Shown piece after piece: positions 8,360-18,177 of a DNA stretch of 64,000 nucleotides. Each line of letters starts with the position of its first letter. Within the stretch, counting starts at the first letter, position 1. Source of the DNA: Sphingomonas sp. (GTDB lineage Bacteria; Pseudomonadota; Alphaproteobacteria; Sphingomonadales; Sphingomonadaceae); assembly GCA_017418975.1 (NCBI GenBank), contig JAFOMG010000021.1, positions 30,689 to 94,688 of the forward strand, written 5' to 3'. The notes under the pieces were generated by a model that did not search any database, was not told the origin of the DNA, and was given only the letters and a program-made list of their open reading frames with translations. The position numbers were made by a program, and so were the translations under genes.

Positions 8360-9094
8360 TCAGCGCGCCTTGGGCAGCCAGCCGAGATCGAGCCCTTCGT
8401 AGCGATTGACGTAATTGGCCGCGCGGACGAGCGCGCGCTCGTCGAGCAGCGTGACGCGGCCGCTTTCCCGGGCGATCATCCCTTCCTCCTCGAGCTGGCG
8501 CAGCATGCGGTTGACGTGCACCGCGGTGAGGCCGGTCGCGTCGCCCACTTCCTCCTGCGTCAGCCCCAGCGGAAAGACGTTGGCGAGACTCTTGTCGGCG
8601 GCCCGCAGGCGATTGCGCAGCTCGAGCAGCAGCGCCGCGACCCGGGCCTTGGCGCTGGTGCGGCCGAGCGCGGCCAGCCGGTCGGTCAGGGCGACGCGCT
8701 CGATCTGCGAATGGACCAGCACCATCGCGGCGAGGCGCGGGTGATCCAGCATCAGCTCCGACAGCGCGCCGCGATCGAACGGGCAGACCACGCAGTCGGA
8801 CAGCGCGGCCAGCGTCTCGGGCGCTTCGCGATAGACCGCGCTGGACACTCCCAGCATGTCGCCGGGGAAGAGGAAGCGCAGGATCTGGCGGCTGCCGTCG
8901 TCGAGCAGCACATAGCTCATCATCAGGCCCTTGCGCAGGATGTAGAGTTCGTTGCCGCCCTCGTTCTCGCGCTGGAGCACCGCCCCGCGGCGCAGGTGGC
9001 GCTGGCGTTCTTCCAATCTTTCGAGCGCTTTCCACTCGACCTCTGATAAGTCGATCAGCTCGCTCAGCCTCTCCGCGAAACAACTGCCGGACAC
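8360..9094 (-). CDS. Crp/Fnr-family transcriptional regulator
   Basis: This is a 244-residue protein if started at the GTG at 9094, which has GGGGAG about 11 nt upstream. A longer in-frame start at 9199 would add sequence unlike the family. An N-terminal cyclic-nucleotide-binding-like beta barrel (about residues 20-140, with GAVLQRENEGGNELYILRKG and LRFLFPGDMLG) is joined by a dimer helix to a C-terminal helix-turn-helix (LTQEEVGDATGLTAVHVNRMLR). There is no FNR-type N-terminal Cys cluster. The effector is unknown; it is divergent from murA. Confidence 0.88.
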   Translation of the reverse strand: MSGSCFAERLSELIDLSEVEWKALERLEERQRHLRRGAVLQRENEGGNELYILRKGLMMSYVLLDDGSRQILRFLFPGDMLGVSSAVYREAPETLAALSDCVVCPFDRGALSELMLDHPRLAAMVLVHSQIERVALTDRLAALGRTSAKARVAALLLELRNRLRAADKSLANVFPLGLTQEEVGDATGLTAVHVNRMLRQLEEEGMIARESGRVTLLDERALVRAANYVNRYEGLDLGWLPKAR

Positions 9095-9215
9095 GCGATG
9101 GCTTCTCCCCACGCGCAATGCAAAGCAGTGCAACTGAATCAATGCATTAAAATCGATCAAGGGTGCGAAAAACGCCTGCCCTTGCGCGTGGCGGGACAAA
9201 GATTAGAAGCCCGGC

Positions 9216-10499
9216 ATGGACCGTATTCTCATTCGCGGCGGCAATCGCCTTTCCGGCAGGATTCCCGTCTCCGGCGCCAAGAACGCGGCGCTCACGCTGA
9301 TGCCCTGCGCGCTGCTGACCGACGAGCCGCTGACCCTGCGGAACCTGCCGCGCCTGGCGGATGTCGACAGCTTCGGCCACCTGCTCAACGAGCTCGGCGC
9401 CTCCACGGCGATCGAGGGCACGCGGCCCAGCGATTTCGGCCGGGTGATGACGGTGCGCGCGGGCAAGCTGACCTCGGCGGTCGCGCCCTATGACATCGTC
9501 CGCAAGATGCGTGCCTCGATCCTGGTGCTCGGCCCGCTGCTCGGCCGCGCGGGCGAAGCGACGGTGTCGCTGCCCGGCGGCTGCGCGATCGGCAATCGGC
9601 CGATCGACCTGCACCTGAAGGCGCTCGAGGCGATGGGCGCCGAGATCGAGCTGGCCGCGGGCTATGTGAAGGCCACCGCGCCGGGCGGCCGGCTGCCCGG
9701 CGGCCGCTACAGCTTCCCGGTGGTCTCGGTCGGCGCGACCGAGAACGCGCTGATGGCGGCGGTCACCGCCAAGGGCACCACCATACTCGACAATGCCGCC
9801 CGCGAGCCCGAGATCGTCGACCTGTGCAACCTGCTGGTCGCGATGGGCGCGAAGATCGGCGGCATCGGCACCGAGCGGCTGGAGATCGAAGGCCGGGATC
9901 GCCTGCACGGCGCGACCTATGCCGTGATGCCCGATCGGATCGAGGCGGGCAGCTATGCCTGCGCGGCGGCGATCACCGGTGGCGATATCGAACTGGTCGG
10001 CGCGGCGGCGGAGGACATGCGCGCCACGCTGGACGCGCTCGTCCAGGCGGGCGTGACCGTGGAGGAGACCAAGGCCGGCATCCGGGTGGCCGCCAATGGC
10101 CCGCTCAAGCCGCTGACCCTGTCGACGGCGCCCTTTCCGGGTTTCGCGACCGACATGCAGGCGCAGTTCATGGCGATGCAGCTGGTGGCGGAGGGCGCCA
10201 GCGTGTTCACCGAGACGATCTTCGAGAACCGCTACATGCACGTGCCCGAGCTGACCCGCATGGGCGCGCATATCGATGTGCGCGGGCGCACCGCCGTGGT
10301 GCACGGACCGGCCAGGCTGGTCGGTGCGCAGGTGATGGCCACCGATCTGCGCGCCTCGATGAGCCTGATCCTCGCGGGGCTTGCCGCCGAGGGCGAGACG
10401 CAGGTCAACCGTGTCTATCACCTCGACCGCGGCTATGAGCGGCTCGAGGAGAAGCTGCAGGCCGTGGGCGCCGATATCGAGCGGGTCGGCGACGGCTAG
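9216..10499 (+). CDS. murA: UDP-N-acetylglucosamine 1-carboxyvinyltransferase
   Basis: This 427-residue enzyme transfers enolpyruvate from PEP to UDP-GlcNAc, the first committed step of peptidoglycan synthesis. The length matches the family. K22 in SGAKNAAL, the catalytic C123 in [13 protein letters not shown] (the fosfomycin target), and the late arginines in ATDLRAS and [13 protein letters not shown] are present. It is divergent from the Crp/Fnr gene, and the alpha/beta hydrolase gene follows 5 bp after its stop on the same strand, so the two may be co-transcribed. Confidence 0.97.
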   Translation: MDRILIRGGNRLSGRIPVSGAKNAALTLMPCALLTDEPLTLRNLPRLADVDSFGHLLNELGASTAIEGTRPSDFGRVMTVRAGKLTSAVAPYDIVRKMRASILVLGPLLGRAGEATVSLPGGCAIGNRPIDLHLKALEAMGAEIELAAGYVKATAPGGRLPGGRYSFPVVSVGATENALMAAVTAKGTTILDNAAREPEIVDLCNLLVAMGAKIGGIGTERLEIEGRDRLHGATYAVMPDRIEAGSYACAAAITGGDIELVGAAAEDMRATLDALVQAGVTVEETKAGIRVAANGPLKPLTLSTAPFPGFATDMQAQFMAMQLVAEGASVFTETIFENRYMHVPELTRMGAHIDVRGRTAVVHGPARLVGAQVMATDLRASMSLILAGLAAEGETQVNRVYHLDRGYERLEEKLQAVGADIERVGDG

Positions 10500-10504
10500 C
10501 GGCG

Positions 10505-11383
10505 ATGCGGAGGCGCCGCGCGCGACTGTTGATCGGGACGGCGGCGCTGCTGTCGATCCTGGTGCTCGCGGCAAGCTGGTTCCTCGCATCGAAGATCGCC
10601 GCGGGACATGCCTCCGCGGTCGCGCCGGTTCCGCCGCCCGCCGAGCCGGTGCGCCTGAGGGCGCGGGACGGCGTTGCGCTCGCCGGTACCTACTGGCCTG
10701 GCAGGCGCCCCGATGCGCCGGCCGTGCTGCTTCTCCACGGCGTCGGCGCCTCGCGCAACCAGACCGCGCCGATGGCCGAGGCGCTGGCGGCGCAAGGCTA
10801 TGCGGCGCTGGCGATCGACTTGCGCGGGCACGGTGCCTCGACGATCACCGATCACAGCTATGGGCTCGACGAAGGGCTGGACGCACGCGCGGCGTTCGAC
10901 TGGCTCAAGGCGCGGCAGCATAGCGGGAAGGTGGCGGTGATCGGCGTCTCGCTGGGCGGGGCCGCCGCGCTGATCGGCCGCGACGGCGCGGTCCTGGCCG
11001 ATGCGCTGGTGCTGGTCGCGGTGTTTCCGGACATTCGCCATGCGATCTACAACCGGATGGCGGCGGTGCTGACGCCGGCGGGCGGGGCGCTCGCCGAGCC
11101 GCTGCTCAGCTTCCAGTCACTGCCGCGCCACGGCGTCTGGCCCGGGCGGATCGCGCCGATCACGGCGATCCGGGACTATGCCGGGCCGGTCTTCGTTATC
11201 GGAGGCGCGGAAGACCGCTACACGCCGCCGGCGGAGACTCGCGCGCTCTACGCGGCCGCGCCGAATCGCAAGGCGCTGTGGCTGGTGCCGGGGCTGTCGC
11301 ATGGCGAGGTGAGCAATCTGCATGACGCCGAATGGGCGCGGCGGATCGGAGCGTTCCTGCGCGAGACGATCGGGATGCCCTAG
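10505..11383 (+). CDS. Membrane-anchored alpha/beta hydrolase
   Basis: This 292-residue protein has an N-terminal basic stretch and one membrane segment or uncleaved signal (about residues 8-28). The hydrolase domain follows: oxyanion region LLLHGVGASRN, nucleophile elbow GVSLGG, acid in GGAEDRYTPP and a late His in GLSHGEVS. It is likely a periplasm-facing esterase or peptidase-like hydrolase; the substrate is unknown. It starts 5 bp after murA. Its TAG stop shares CTAG with the stop of the convergent GH92 gene. Confidence 0.82.
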   Translation: MRRRRARLLIGTAALLSILVLAASWFLASKIAAGHASAVAPVPPPAEPVRLRARDGVALAGTYWPGRRPDAPAVLLLHGVGASRNQTAPMAEALAAQGYAALAIDLRGHGASTITDHSYGLDEGLDARAAFDWLKARQHSGKVAVIGVSLGGAAALIGRDGAVLADALVLVAVFPDIRHAIYNRMAAVLTPAGGALAEPLLSFQSLPRHGVWPGRIAPITAIRDYAGPVFVIGGAEDRYTPPAETRALYAAAPNRKALWLVPGLSHGEVSNLHDAEWARRIGAFLRETIGMP

Positions 11384-13695
11384 CGCACGGTGCTCATGGA
11401 ATAGGGCCGCGCCGCCTTGCCCGTCGCCCAGCTCCTGTTCGGCACTGCCTGCATGCCGAAGCGCAGTTCGCCGCCGGCGACGATCTCCTCATGTTTCAGA
11501 TAGCCGCGGGCCAGCGGCCTGCCGTTGAGCAGGACCTTGCCGACATATTTGTTCGTGTCCGACAGCCCGTCCGCGACGATGGTGAAACGCTTGCCGTTCG
11601 GCAGGTTGAGCGCCGCGCGGTTCAGGAACGGCCGGCCGATCACATATTCGTTCGAGCCCGGCGCGACGGGGTAGAAGCCGAGCGCGGTGAACACGAGCCA
11701 GGCCGACATCTGGCCGAGATCGTCATTGCCCGAGAGCCCGTCCGGCCCCGGCTTGTACTGGCTCTCGACGATCTGCGTCAGCCGTTCCTGCGTCCGCCAG
11801 GGCTGGCCGGCATAGGCGTAGAGATAGGCGACATGGTGGCTCGGCTCGTTGCCATGGATATACTGGCCGATCAGGCCGGCAATGTCCTCGGCATGGCTGT
11901 AGTCGAGCTTCGAATTGTCGAAGTCGAACATGGCGTCGAGCTTCTTCACCGCCGCCGCGTCGCCGCCCAGCAGCGCGAACATGCCGGCCTGGTCCTGGGG
12001 CACGAACCAGGAATATTGCCAGGCATTGCCCTCGGTATAGTCCGAGCCATAGTTGATCGCGGTGGGATCGAAGGGGGTGCGGAAGGTCCCGTCCGCCTTG
12101 CGCGCGCGCAGGAAGCCGGTCTTCGCATCGAAGCTGTTGCGCCAGTTGCCTGCACGCTTCGCGAAGGCGGCGGCGATATCGGCCCTGCCCATTGCCTGGG
12201 CCATGCGCGCGATGGTCCAGTCGTCATAGGCATATTCGACTGTCTTGGAGGCTGCTTCCGGCTCCTTGTCGATCGGGACGTAGCCAAGCTGCATATAATG
12301 GTCCAGGCCACCATAGGGACCGTAGGTGGCGCTCTTCACCATCGCGTCGAGCGCGGCTTGCGCGTCGAAGCCGCGAATGCCCTTGAGATAGGCGTCGGCG
12401 ATCACGGGCACGGCATGATAGCCGATCATCGTCCAGGTCTCGCGGCCGTGGAACTGCCAGACGGGCAGGATGCCGAAGGGGCTCGCCTGCTGGCTGGCGA
12501 TCAGCGAGTCGACGATGTCGGCGTTCCGCTTCTCCGGCTGGAGCAGCACCAGCAGCGGATGCTCGGCGCGGAACGTGTCCCATAGCGAAAAGGTCGAGTG
12601 GAAGGTGAAGCCCTTTGCCGCATGGACCTGGTCGTCCGGGCCCCGCCAGCGGCCGTCGGCGTCGGAGAAGACGCTGGGGGCGATCATCGTGTGATAGAGC
12701 GCGGTGGCGACGATCTTCTTCATCGGCGCCGGTGCCTCGATATCGATCGCCGACAGCGCCCTGGTCCAGGCGAGGCCGGTGCTTTGGCGGGTCTGGGCGA
12801 AATTTCCGGGCTCGCTTTCGAGATTCGCGATCGCGCCGTCCTCGTCCACCGCGGAAATCGCGACCTTCACTTCGAGCGGCGCATCGAGCCGGCCGAAATC
12901 CAGCCGGGCGACCAGCGCGCGGCCGGCGAGCTGTCGCGCATCGTCCCGGTCGCGGCTCGGGCCCTGGAAGCCCTTATACTCGATCTTCTCCTCGCGGTTG
13001 AAGAAGGCGTGGTCGGTGAGCGGGCGCGAGGGGCGGATCGCGAAGAAGAGCTTGCGTGCGGGGGCCCAGCCACGCGTCTCGCGCATGCCCGTGATCGTCC
13101 CGTCGGGGCGGATGCGGAGCGAGGACCAGAGCGTCTTGCCCGGATAATTGTAGAGCGAACTGCGCAGGTCGAGCACGAGATGGGCAGCCTGGCCGGCGGG
13201 AAAGGTGTAGCGTTGCACGCCGATGCGAGTGCCCGCCGTCATCTGGGCGCGGATGCCCTGGCGATCGAGCATGACGGCATAATAGCCGGGTTCGGCCGTC
13301 TCGCTCCGGTGATCGAAGGGCGAGCGATAGCCCTCGGGTTCGAGCGGGACGTCGTCGCCGGCGACGGGCTGGATCAGGAAGTCGCCCAGGTCCGAATGGC
13401 CGGCGCCCGAGAAATGCGTCATCGAGAAGCCCTGGATCATCGGGTCTTCGTAGCGATAGCCGGCGGCATGGCTGTAGCATTTGCGGATCACGCAGGTGGT
13501 GTCGGTATCCGGGCTCAGCTGGATCATGCCGAAGGGCGCAACCGCTCCCGGGAAGGTGTGGCCTTCGCCGCCGGTGCCGATAAGGGGATCCGCGGCGTCA
13601 TAGGTGGCGTCGCCGGACGTCTGGGCCGCGAGCGGCGCGGTGGCGAACGACAGGGCGACGAGCGCGGCGAGGCCGGTGCGGAGGGGTGCGGTCAT
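11380..13695 (-). CDS. GH92-family alpha-mannosidase (secreted)
   Basis: This 771-residue protein starts at the ATG at 13695, giving a signal peptide ending APLAAQ. It carries the GH92 pattern throughout: DPLIGTGGEGHTFPGAVAPFG at the N-terminal beta-sandwich, the central FTFHSTFSLWDTFRAEHPLL, the WQYSWFVPQD region, GNEPSHHVAYLYAY, and GNDDLGQMSAWLVFTALGFYPV near the end with the acidic residues of the active site. GH92 enzymes are calcium-dependent exo-alpha-mannosidases acting on mannans and N-glycans. With the CE2-type esterase next door it suggests glycan use in the periplasm or outside. Confidence 0.93.
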   Translation of the reverse strand: MTAPLRTGLAALVALSFATAPLAAQTSGDATYDAADPLIGTGGEGHTFPGAVAPFGMIQLSPDTDTTCVIRKCYSHAAGYRYEDPMIQGFSMTHFSGAGHSDLGDFLIQPVAGDDVPLEPEGYRSPFDHRSETAEPGYYAVMLDRQGIRAQMTAGTRIGVQRYTFPAGQAAHLVLDLRSSLYNYPGKTLWSSLRIRPDGTITGMRETRGWAPARKLFFAIRPSRPLTDHAFFNREEKIEYKGFQGPSRDRDDARQLAGRALVARLDFGRLDAPLEVKVAISAVDEDGAIANLESEPGNFAQTRQSTGLAWTRALSAIDIEAPAPMKKIVATALYHTMIAPSVFSDADGRWRGPDDQVHAAKGFTFHSTFSLWDTFRAEHPLLVLLQPEKRNADIVDSLIASQQASPFGILPVWQFHGRETWTMIGYHAVPVIADAYLKGIRGFDAQAALDAMVKSATYGPYGGLDHYMQLGYVPIDKEPEAASKTVEYAYDDWTIARMAQAMGRADIAAAFAKRAGNWRNSFDAKTGFLRARKADGTFRTPFDPTAINYGSDYTEGNAWQYSWFVPQDQAGMFALLGGDAAAVKKLDAMFDFDNSKLDYSHAEDIAGLIGQYIHGNEPSHHVAYLYAYAGQPWRTQERLTQIVESQYKPGPDGLSGNDDLGQMSAWLVFTALGFYPVAPGSNEYVIGRPFLNRAALNLPNGKRFTIVADGLSDTNKYVGKVLLNGRPLARGYLKHEEIVAGGELRFGMQAVPNRSWATGKAARPYSMSTVR

Positions 13696-13784
13696 GCTCC
13701 CTGTTAGAGCAGAGCCGCGCCACGCCTCCAACCCGGATCGGAGTCGCGATTTCCCGCAAGCGCGGGGCCAGCTAGGATGGCGCG

Positions 13785-14804
13785 ATGAAGCCTGTTGCCC
13801 TTGCCCTGCTCGCCCCGCTCATCCTCTCCGCCGCGCCCGTGCAGGAAGGCAGGCGGCTGGCCGTCCATGTCGGCGGCCGCGCGGTGGAGCAGGGCGGCGA
13901 GATGCGGTTCGGCTGGCCGGGCACCTATGTCGAGGCGCGCTTTCGCGGCACCGACGTCATCGCCCGGGTCGAGACGCGGGGCGACTTCCTGCGGGTGAGC
14001 CTGGACGGCAAGCCGTTCCAGACCCTGGTGACGCCGGGGCCCGCGACCGTGAAGATCACGGGGCTCAGGCCCGGCGTCCATGCCATCCGCATCGACAAGC
14101 TGACCGAGAGCCAGTCGGGCGGCAGCAGCTTTTTCGGCTTCTTCACGCACGGCGCGCCGCTCCCCGCGCCCGTCCGGGCCGGCGGGATCGAGTTCATCGG
14201 CGATTCGCACAGCGTGGGCTATGGCAACCTCTCCGCCACGCGCACCTGCACGGCGCAGCAGGTCCATGACATGACCGACACCAGCCAGGCCTTCGGGCCG
14301 CTCCTCGCCCGGCGGCTGGGCGCCGATTACCGGGTGATCGCCTATTCGGGCTATGGCGTCGTCCGCAACTATGCCGGCAAGTTCCCGGGCGAGAGCCTGC
14401 CCTTTCTCTATCCCCGCGCGCTTCCGGGCGAACCGGCGCCGGCCGCGCCCGATCCGGGCTGGAAGCCTTGGGCGATCGTCGTCAACCTCGGCACCAACGA
14501 CTTCTCGACGCCGCTCCACGCCGGCGAGACCTGGGCCGACGAAGCGGCGCTGCGGGCCGCCTATCGCGCCCGCTATATCGACTTTGTGAAAGAGCTCCGG
14601 CGCCGCCAGCCCCAGGCCCGGCTGGTGCTGATGACCGCCGGCAATTTCCACGCCGAGGTCGCCGCGGTGGCGGCGGCCACCGGCGCGACGGCGGTGCGGG
14701 TGCCCGCCCTCGCGATGACCGGATGCAACTGGCACCCCTCGCTCGCCGACCATCGCGTCATGGCCGATCTTCTGGCCGCGGCGCTAAAAGGCCGGCGCGG
14801 CTAG
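13785..14804 (+). CDS. Secreted CE2-type SGNH/GDSL carbohydrate esterase
   Basis: This 339-residue protein has a short signal peptide (to about residue 18). A beta-sandwich domain (about 20-130, including the GWPGTYVEARFRGTDV pattern) precedes the SGNH hydrolase domain. Block I is FIGDSHSVGYGN with the Ser nucleophile, block III is NLGTND, and the last block CNWHPSLADH supplies the catalytic His, in the WHP order of CE2 acetyl esterases. It probably removes acetyl groups from polysaccharide. It is divergent from GH92 (89-bp gap), which supports a shared glycan-degradation role, and overlaps the next gene's end by 21 bp. Confidence 0.85.
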   Translation: MKPVALALLAPLILSAAPVQEGRRLAVHVGGRAVEQGGEMRFGWPGTYVEARFRGTDVIARVETRGDFLRVSLDGKPFQTLVTPGPATVKITGLRPGVHAIRIDKLTESQSGGSSFFGFFTHGAPLPAPVRAGGIEFIGDSHSVGYGNLSATRTCTAQQVHDMTDTSQAFGPLLARRLGADYRVIAYSGYGVVRNYAGKFPGESLPFLYPRALPGEPAPAAPDPGWKPWAIVVNLGTNDFSTPLHAGETWADEAALRAAYRARYIDFVKELRRRQPQARLVLMTAGNFHAEVAAVAAATGATAVRVPALAMTGCNWHPSLADHRVMADLLAAALKGRRG

Positions 14805-16490
14805 CTTCACGTCCGCCCGGTTCCAGGCGGCGGCGAAGTCCTTCTCCGCCGCGCCTGCATCCTTGCCTTGCGCCTTCAGCGCCTGGGCGAGGCCGAGCAG
14901 GGCCCAGCCGTTGCGCGGATTGCGCCGGGGATCCAGGTCTTCGCGGAACACCGCCTCGGCCTCGGCCGCCTTGCCGCCGTCGAGCAGGGCGGCGCCGAGC
15001 AGGTGGCGGGTGGGGAAGAATTCGTCCGACGGCTCGTTGTACGACAGCCCGTCCTCGACGGTGACCGCTTCGCGCAGCAGCGCGAGCGCGCGGGGGCCGT
15101 CCTTCCGGGCGAGCGCGATTCGCGCCTCGGCGCGCAGCGCGGCGATGCGGAAGAGCGGCGCGGCCAGGTTCATGCCGGCCAGCGCATCGGCGGGGGCGGC
15201 GGCGATCCTGGCCTTGAGCCCGGCCAGCTCGGCCTCGGCCTCCGGGAGCTTGCCCGTGGCGGCGAGCGCGATGGTGCGCGCCGACAGCCAGTTGACGGTC
15301 AGGTCGAGCAGCCGCGCATCGGGCCGGGGCTCGGCCAGCATCTCGTCCCAGCGGCCGAAGCGGACCAGCGCCTGGTAGAGATAGCCGATCCCCCAATCCA
15401 TGCCGGGCATGGCGGCGGCCTGATCGTCGGTGAACACCAGCCGCACGTCGCGCAGCGCCTTGATCGTCTCGGCGCTGCGCCCCTCCATCGCCGTCGAAGC
15501 GGCGAGAAACTGGAGATTGTGCGCCGAATACATCGGATAATAGTCGATCGCCGCGGTCCGGGCGTAATAGGCCTTGTCCGCCGCATCGGCGCGGCGGTTC
15601 GCCTCGGCCGATTCCGCATAGCGGCCGACGCGCTGGAGGATGTGCGAGGGCATGTGCACGACATGGCCGGCACCGGGCATCATCGTGCCGATCCGCTCGG
15701 CCGCGCCGACGGCTCGGGCCGGCTCGGTCGATGCCTCGACGGCATGGATGTAATAATGGTTGGCACCGGGATGATGCGGGTTGCGGGCGAGCACTGTCTC
15801 CAGCGTGGCGACGATCTCGGGCGTGTCGCGGGCCGGAGTGCCGTCGCCGTTCCACAGCTTCCACGGGTTCCGGTTCATCTGCGCTTCGGCGAAGAGGGTG
15901 AGGATGTCGTCGTCCTGGGGAAAGGCCCTCGCCGCGCCGCGCATTGCGTCGCCGAACGCGGCGAGCAGGGGCGCGCTGTTGCTCGCGTCGACCGGCTGCG
16001 GGCCGGTATAGCGCCGGGTGAGCGCCTGGATCAGCGCGCGGTTGGCGGGCGTGGCGCCGGGCGCCAGCGCCTCGGCCTTCTTCAGCGATTCCCATGCCAC
16101 CCGGGCGCGTGCGGCCGCCATCATCGGCATGTTGTAATTGGGCCCGAGCGTGAGCGCGACGCCCCAATGGCAGATGCCGCACCGGGGATCGGCCTCCGCC
16201 GCCCTGGCGAAGCTGCGCGCCGCCTCGTCATGGTTGAACGCCCAGAGCAGGCGCATGCCCTGGTCGAAATAGGCCTGGGCGGCGGGCACCTTCGTCCCGG
16301 CATCGCGGTGGAAGGTGCCGAGATCCGGGAAGAGCTGCGCGCCATGCGCCCAGTCGGCGAGCGTCTGCGGAAAGCCGTGCCCCGCATGCATGCCGGCCAT
16401 GTCGCCGGCGGCATTGCCGGGCTGCGCCGCGGCGGGCAGCGCGAGCAGCGGCGCCGCGAGCAGAGCCAGGAAGCGTGAAAGTCCGATCAT
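14784..16490 (-). CDS. Secreted TPR-repeat protein of unknown function
   Basis: This 568-residue protein starts at the ATG at 16490 (MIGLSRF), giving a signal peptide ending ALPAAAQ, with GAGGGGG about 9 nt upstream. Tetratricopeptide-like helices fill most of the length, e.g. AYFDQGMRLLWAFNHDEAARSFARAAEADP near the N-terminus (in part) and ALLGLAQALKAQGKDAGAAEKDF at the C-terminus (in part). A CxxC (RCGICHWG) and a His-rich patch (NPHHPGANHYYIHAVE) resemble metal or haem-type sites, but no full c-type haem motif is present. The role is unknown. It converges on the CE2 gene with a 21-bp coding overlap. Confidence 0.78.
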   Translation of the reverse strand: MIGLSRFLALLAAPLLALPAAAQPGNAAGDMAGMHAGHGFPQTLADWAHGAQLFPDLGTFHRDAGTKVPAAQAYFDQGMRLLWAFNHDEAARSFARAAEADPRCGICHWGVALTLGPNYNMPMMAAARARVAWESLKKAEALAPGATPANRALIQALTRRYTGPQPVDASNSAPLLAAFGDAMRGAARAFPQDDDILTLFAEAQMNRNPWKLWNGDGTPARDTPEIVATLETVLARNPHHPGANHYYIHAVEASTEPARAVGAAERIGTMMPGAGHVVHMPSHILQRVGRYAESAEANRRADAADKAYYARTAAIDYYPMYSAHNLQFLAASTAMEGRSAETIKALRDVRLVFTDDQAAAMPGMDWGIGYLYQALVRFGRWDEMLAEPRPDARLLDLTVNWLSARTIALAATGKLPEAEAELAGLKARIAAAPADALAGMNLAAPLFRIAALRAEARIALARKDGPRALALLREAVTVEDGLSYNEPSDEFFPTRHLLGAALLDGGKAAEAEAVFREDLDPRRNPRNGWALLGLAQALKAQGKDAGAAEKDFAAAWNRADVKLAAPAF

Positions 16491-16675
16491 GACCGAGTTC
16501 CCCCTCGGGCCGGCAAGATATACCTGCCGGCCCTTGATCTCAATCAACTCTCGCGGACCTTGCGGTTCCCCGGCAAAGGCCCGATGCAATGTCGTTCGAG
16601 AGGTTTTCCCGCCGCGTCAATTGCACCGATACTGGGCGCCGGCCTTTGCCCGGGCCGGAAGTTCCTGATTCTCGC

Positions 16676-17986
16676 TCAGACTGCCTTCAGCGCTTCCTCG
16701 AAATCGGCGATCAGATCGTCGGCATCCTCGACGCCGATCGAGATGCGGACGAGATTGTCGGTGATGCCCAGCGCCTGCTTGCGCGCGTCGGGCACCGAAA
16801 GATGGGTCATGCCGGCCGGGTGGCTGGCCAGCGTCTCGGTGCCGCCCAGCGACACCGCGAGCTTGGCGATCTTGAGGCTGTCGAGAAAGGCGAACGCCTC
16901 CTTCTCGCCGCCCTTGAGATAGAGCGAGAAGGTCGAGCCCGCGCCCGTGCAGTGGCGCCGATAGATATCGGCCTGGCGCGAGCCTTCCTCGAGGAAGCCG
17001 AGATAGCCGACATGCTCCACCTTGGGGTGGGTGCGCAGGAACTCGCAGACCTTCACGGCATTCTCGCCGGCACGCGACATGCGCAGCTCCAGCGTCTCGA
17101 GGCTGCGGAGCAGCATCCAGGCGGTGTTGGGATCGCAGATCGTGCCGATCGTGTTGCGCATCAGCCGGATCGTGTTGATGTGCTCCTTCGAGCCGAGCAC
17201 GCCGCCCGCCACCAGGTCCGAATGGCCGCCGGCATATTTGGTCAGCGAATAGACGACGATATCGGCGCCCTGCTTGAGCGGCTGGGCCCAGAGCGGGCCG
17301 AGGAAGGTGTTGTCGATCGCGATCGGCGGCTTGTTCGGCCCCTTGAAGATCGCGTCGCGGCTGGCGGCCACGGCTTCGACGTCGACCAGCGCGTTGGTGG
17401 GGTTGGCCGGCGATTCGAGATAGATCAGCGCGACGTTGCCGCTGGCGGCCTTGCCCAGCACCGCGTCGATCTCCTCGCGCGTGGCGCCGGCGGGGAAGTC
17501 GAGCCAGTGCACGCCGAAGCGGCCGAGGATGCGGGCGATCAGCGTCTCGGTCGCGGCATAGAGCGGTCCGGAATGTACGATCGTGTCGCCGGGCTTGACC
17601 ATCGACAGGAACAAGGTGGCGATCGCCGACATGCCGCTGGAAAAGGCCAGCGCGTCCTCCGCGCCTTCCCACACGCCCAGGCGATCCTCGAGGATCTCCT
17701 GGTTCGGGCCGTTGAAGCGCGAATAGACCAGGCCCTCGGCGCCGCCCGGGCGCTTGCCGGTGACGCCCTCGAAATGGCGCTTGCCGGCGGCGGCATTGGG
17801 GAAGACGAAGGTGGAGGTGAGGAAGATCGGCGGCTTGAGCGAGCCTTCCGAGAGCATCGGGTCGAAGCCATGGCCCATCATCAGGGTGGCGGGCTTGAGC
17901 TTGCGTCCGCCGACCGTGTCGACATCCGCCTTGGGGCGGCGGCGCGGGGTTGCGCCGGTCAGGTCGGCTTCGGTCTCGTCGGTCAT
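16676..17986 (-). CDS. Cystathionine gamma-synthase-family PLP enzyme
   Basis: This 436-residue protein has a fold-type I Cys/Met metabolism PLP domain. The Schiff-base lysine is K250 in YSLTKYAGGHSD; SSGMSAI, YLESPANPTN and the C-terminal SLGGTETLASHPAGMTH substrate loop are present. The ATG at 17986 is preceded by GGAGA at 6 nt. The N-terminal extension (about 45 residues) exceeds the E. coli MetB type and fits the group often annotated as cystathionine gamma-synthase-family or methionine gamma-lyase-like. Whether it makes cystathionine or breaks methionine cannot be decided here. Confidence 0.9.
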   Translation of the reverse strand: MTDETEADLTGATPRRRPKADVDTVGGRKLKPATLMMGHGFDPMLSEGSLKPPIFLTSTFVFPNAAAGKRHFEGVTGKRPGGAEGLVYSRFNGPNQEILEDRLGVWEGAEDALAFSSGMSAIATLFLSMVKPGDTIVHSGPLYAATETLIARILGRFGVHWLDFPAGATREEIDAVLGKAASGNVALIYLESPANPTNALVDVEAVAASRDAIFKGPNKPPIAIDNTFLGPLWAQPLKQGADIVVYSLTKYAGGHSDLVAGGVLGSKEHINTIRLMRNTIGTICDPNTAWMLLRSLETLELRMSRAGENAVKVCEFLRTHPKVEHVGYLGFLEEGSRQADIYRRHCTGAGSTFSLYLKGGEKEAFAFLDSLKIAKLAVSLGGTETLASHPAGMTHLSVPDARKQALGITDNLVRISIGVEDADDLIADFEEALKAV

Positions 17987-18040
17987 GCAGTCTCTCCGGT
18001 CAGGGGCGTGAGCGCGCGCGCTATGCCGCACTTTAGTTGC

Positions 18041-18109
18041 ATCTGTAACGGAGTAGATGGCGAAGGACAGCCCCGCTTCCAACCCGTGTAGCCCATCCGT
18101 TACGGAGAT
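18041..18109. promoter_or_regulatory. Pair of related dyads between divergent genes, possible operators
   Basis: Two similar 15-bp sequences lie 54 bp (about five helical turns) apart in the divergent intergenic region: ATCTGTAACGGAGTA (18041-18055) and ATCCGTTACGGAGAT (18095-18109). The second contains the near-perfect palindrome TCCGTTACGGA, and the first is flanked by CATCT...AGATG. Same-face repeated dyads suggest a dimeric regulator binding cooperatively. The regulator is unknown. Confidence 0.45.
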
Positions 18110-18145
18110 TGTGCCGCTTGCCGATGCATTCACGATTATGAAGGT

Positions 18146-18167
18146 TCGTCCGATCGATTTCGGACGA
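18146..18167 (+). promoter_or_regulatory. Leader hairpin abutting the ribosome binding site of the lytic hydrolase
   Basis: A perfect 8-bp stem (TCGTCCGA / TCGGACGA, 6-nt loop) ends where the Shine-Dalgarno sequence GAGGGG of the next gene begins. In the mRNA it could limit ribosome access. This is a structural inference. Confidence 0.4.
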
Positions 18168-18177
18168 GGGGCAAGAG

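Noticed and set aside
9095-9215. FNR/Crp-type binding site between the Crp/Fnr gene and murA
   Set aside because: Only half-sites (GATCAAG, TTGAATCAA) are visible; no TTGAT-N4-ATCAA dyad.
17987-18177. SAM-II or similar riboswitch before the gamma-synthase gene
   Set aside because: A CAACTAAAGTG string looked suggestive, but I could not assemble the conserved pseudoknot, and the spacing to the start does not fit.
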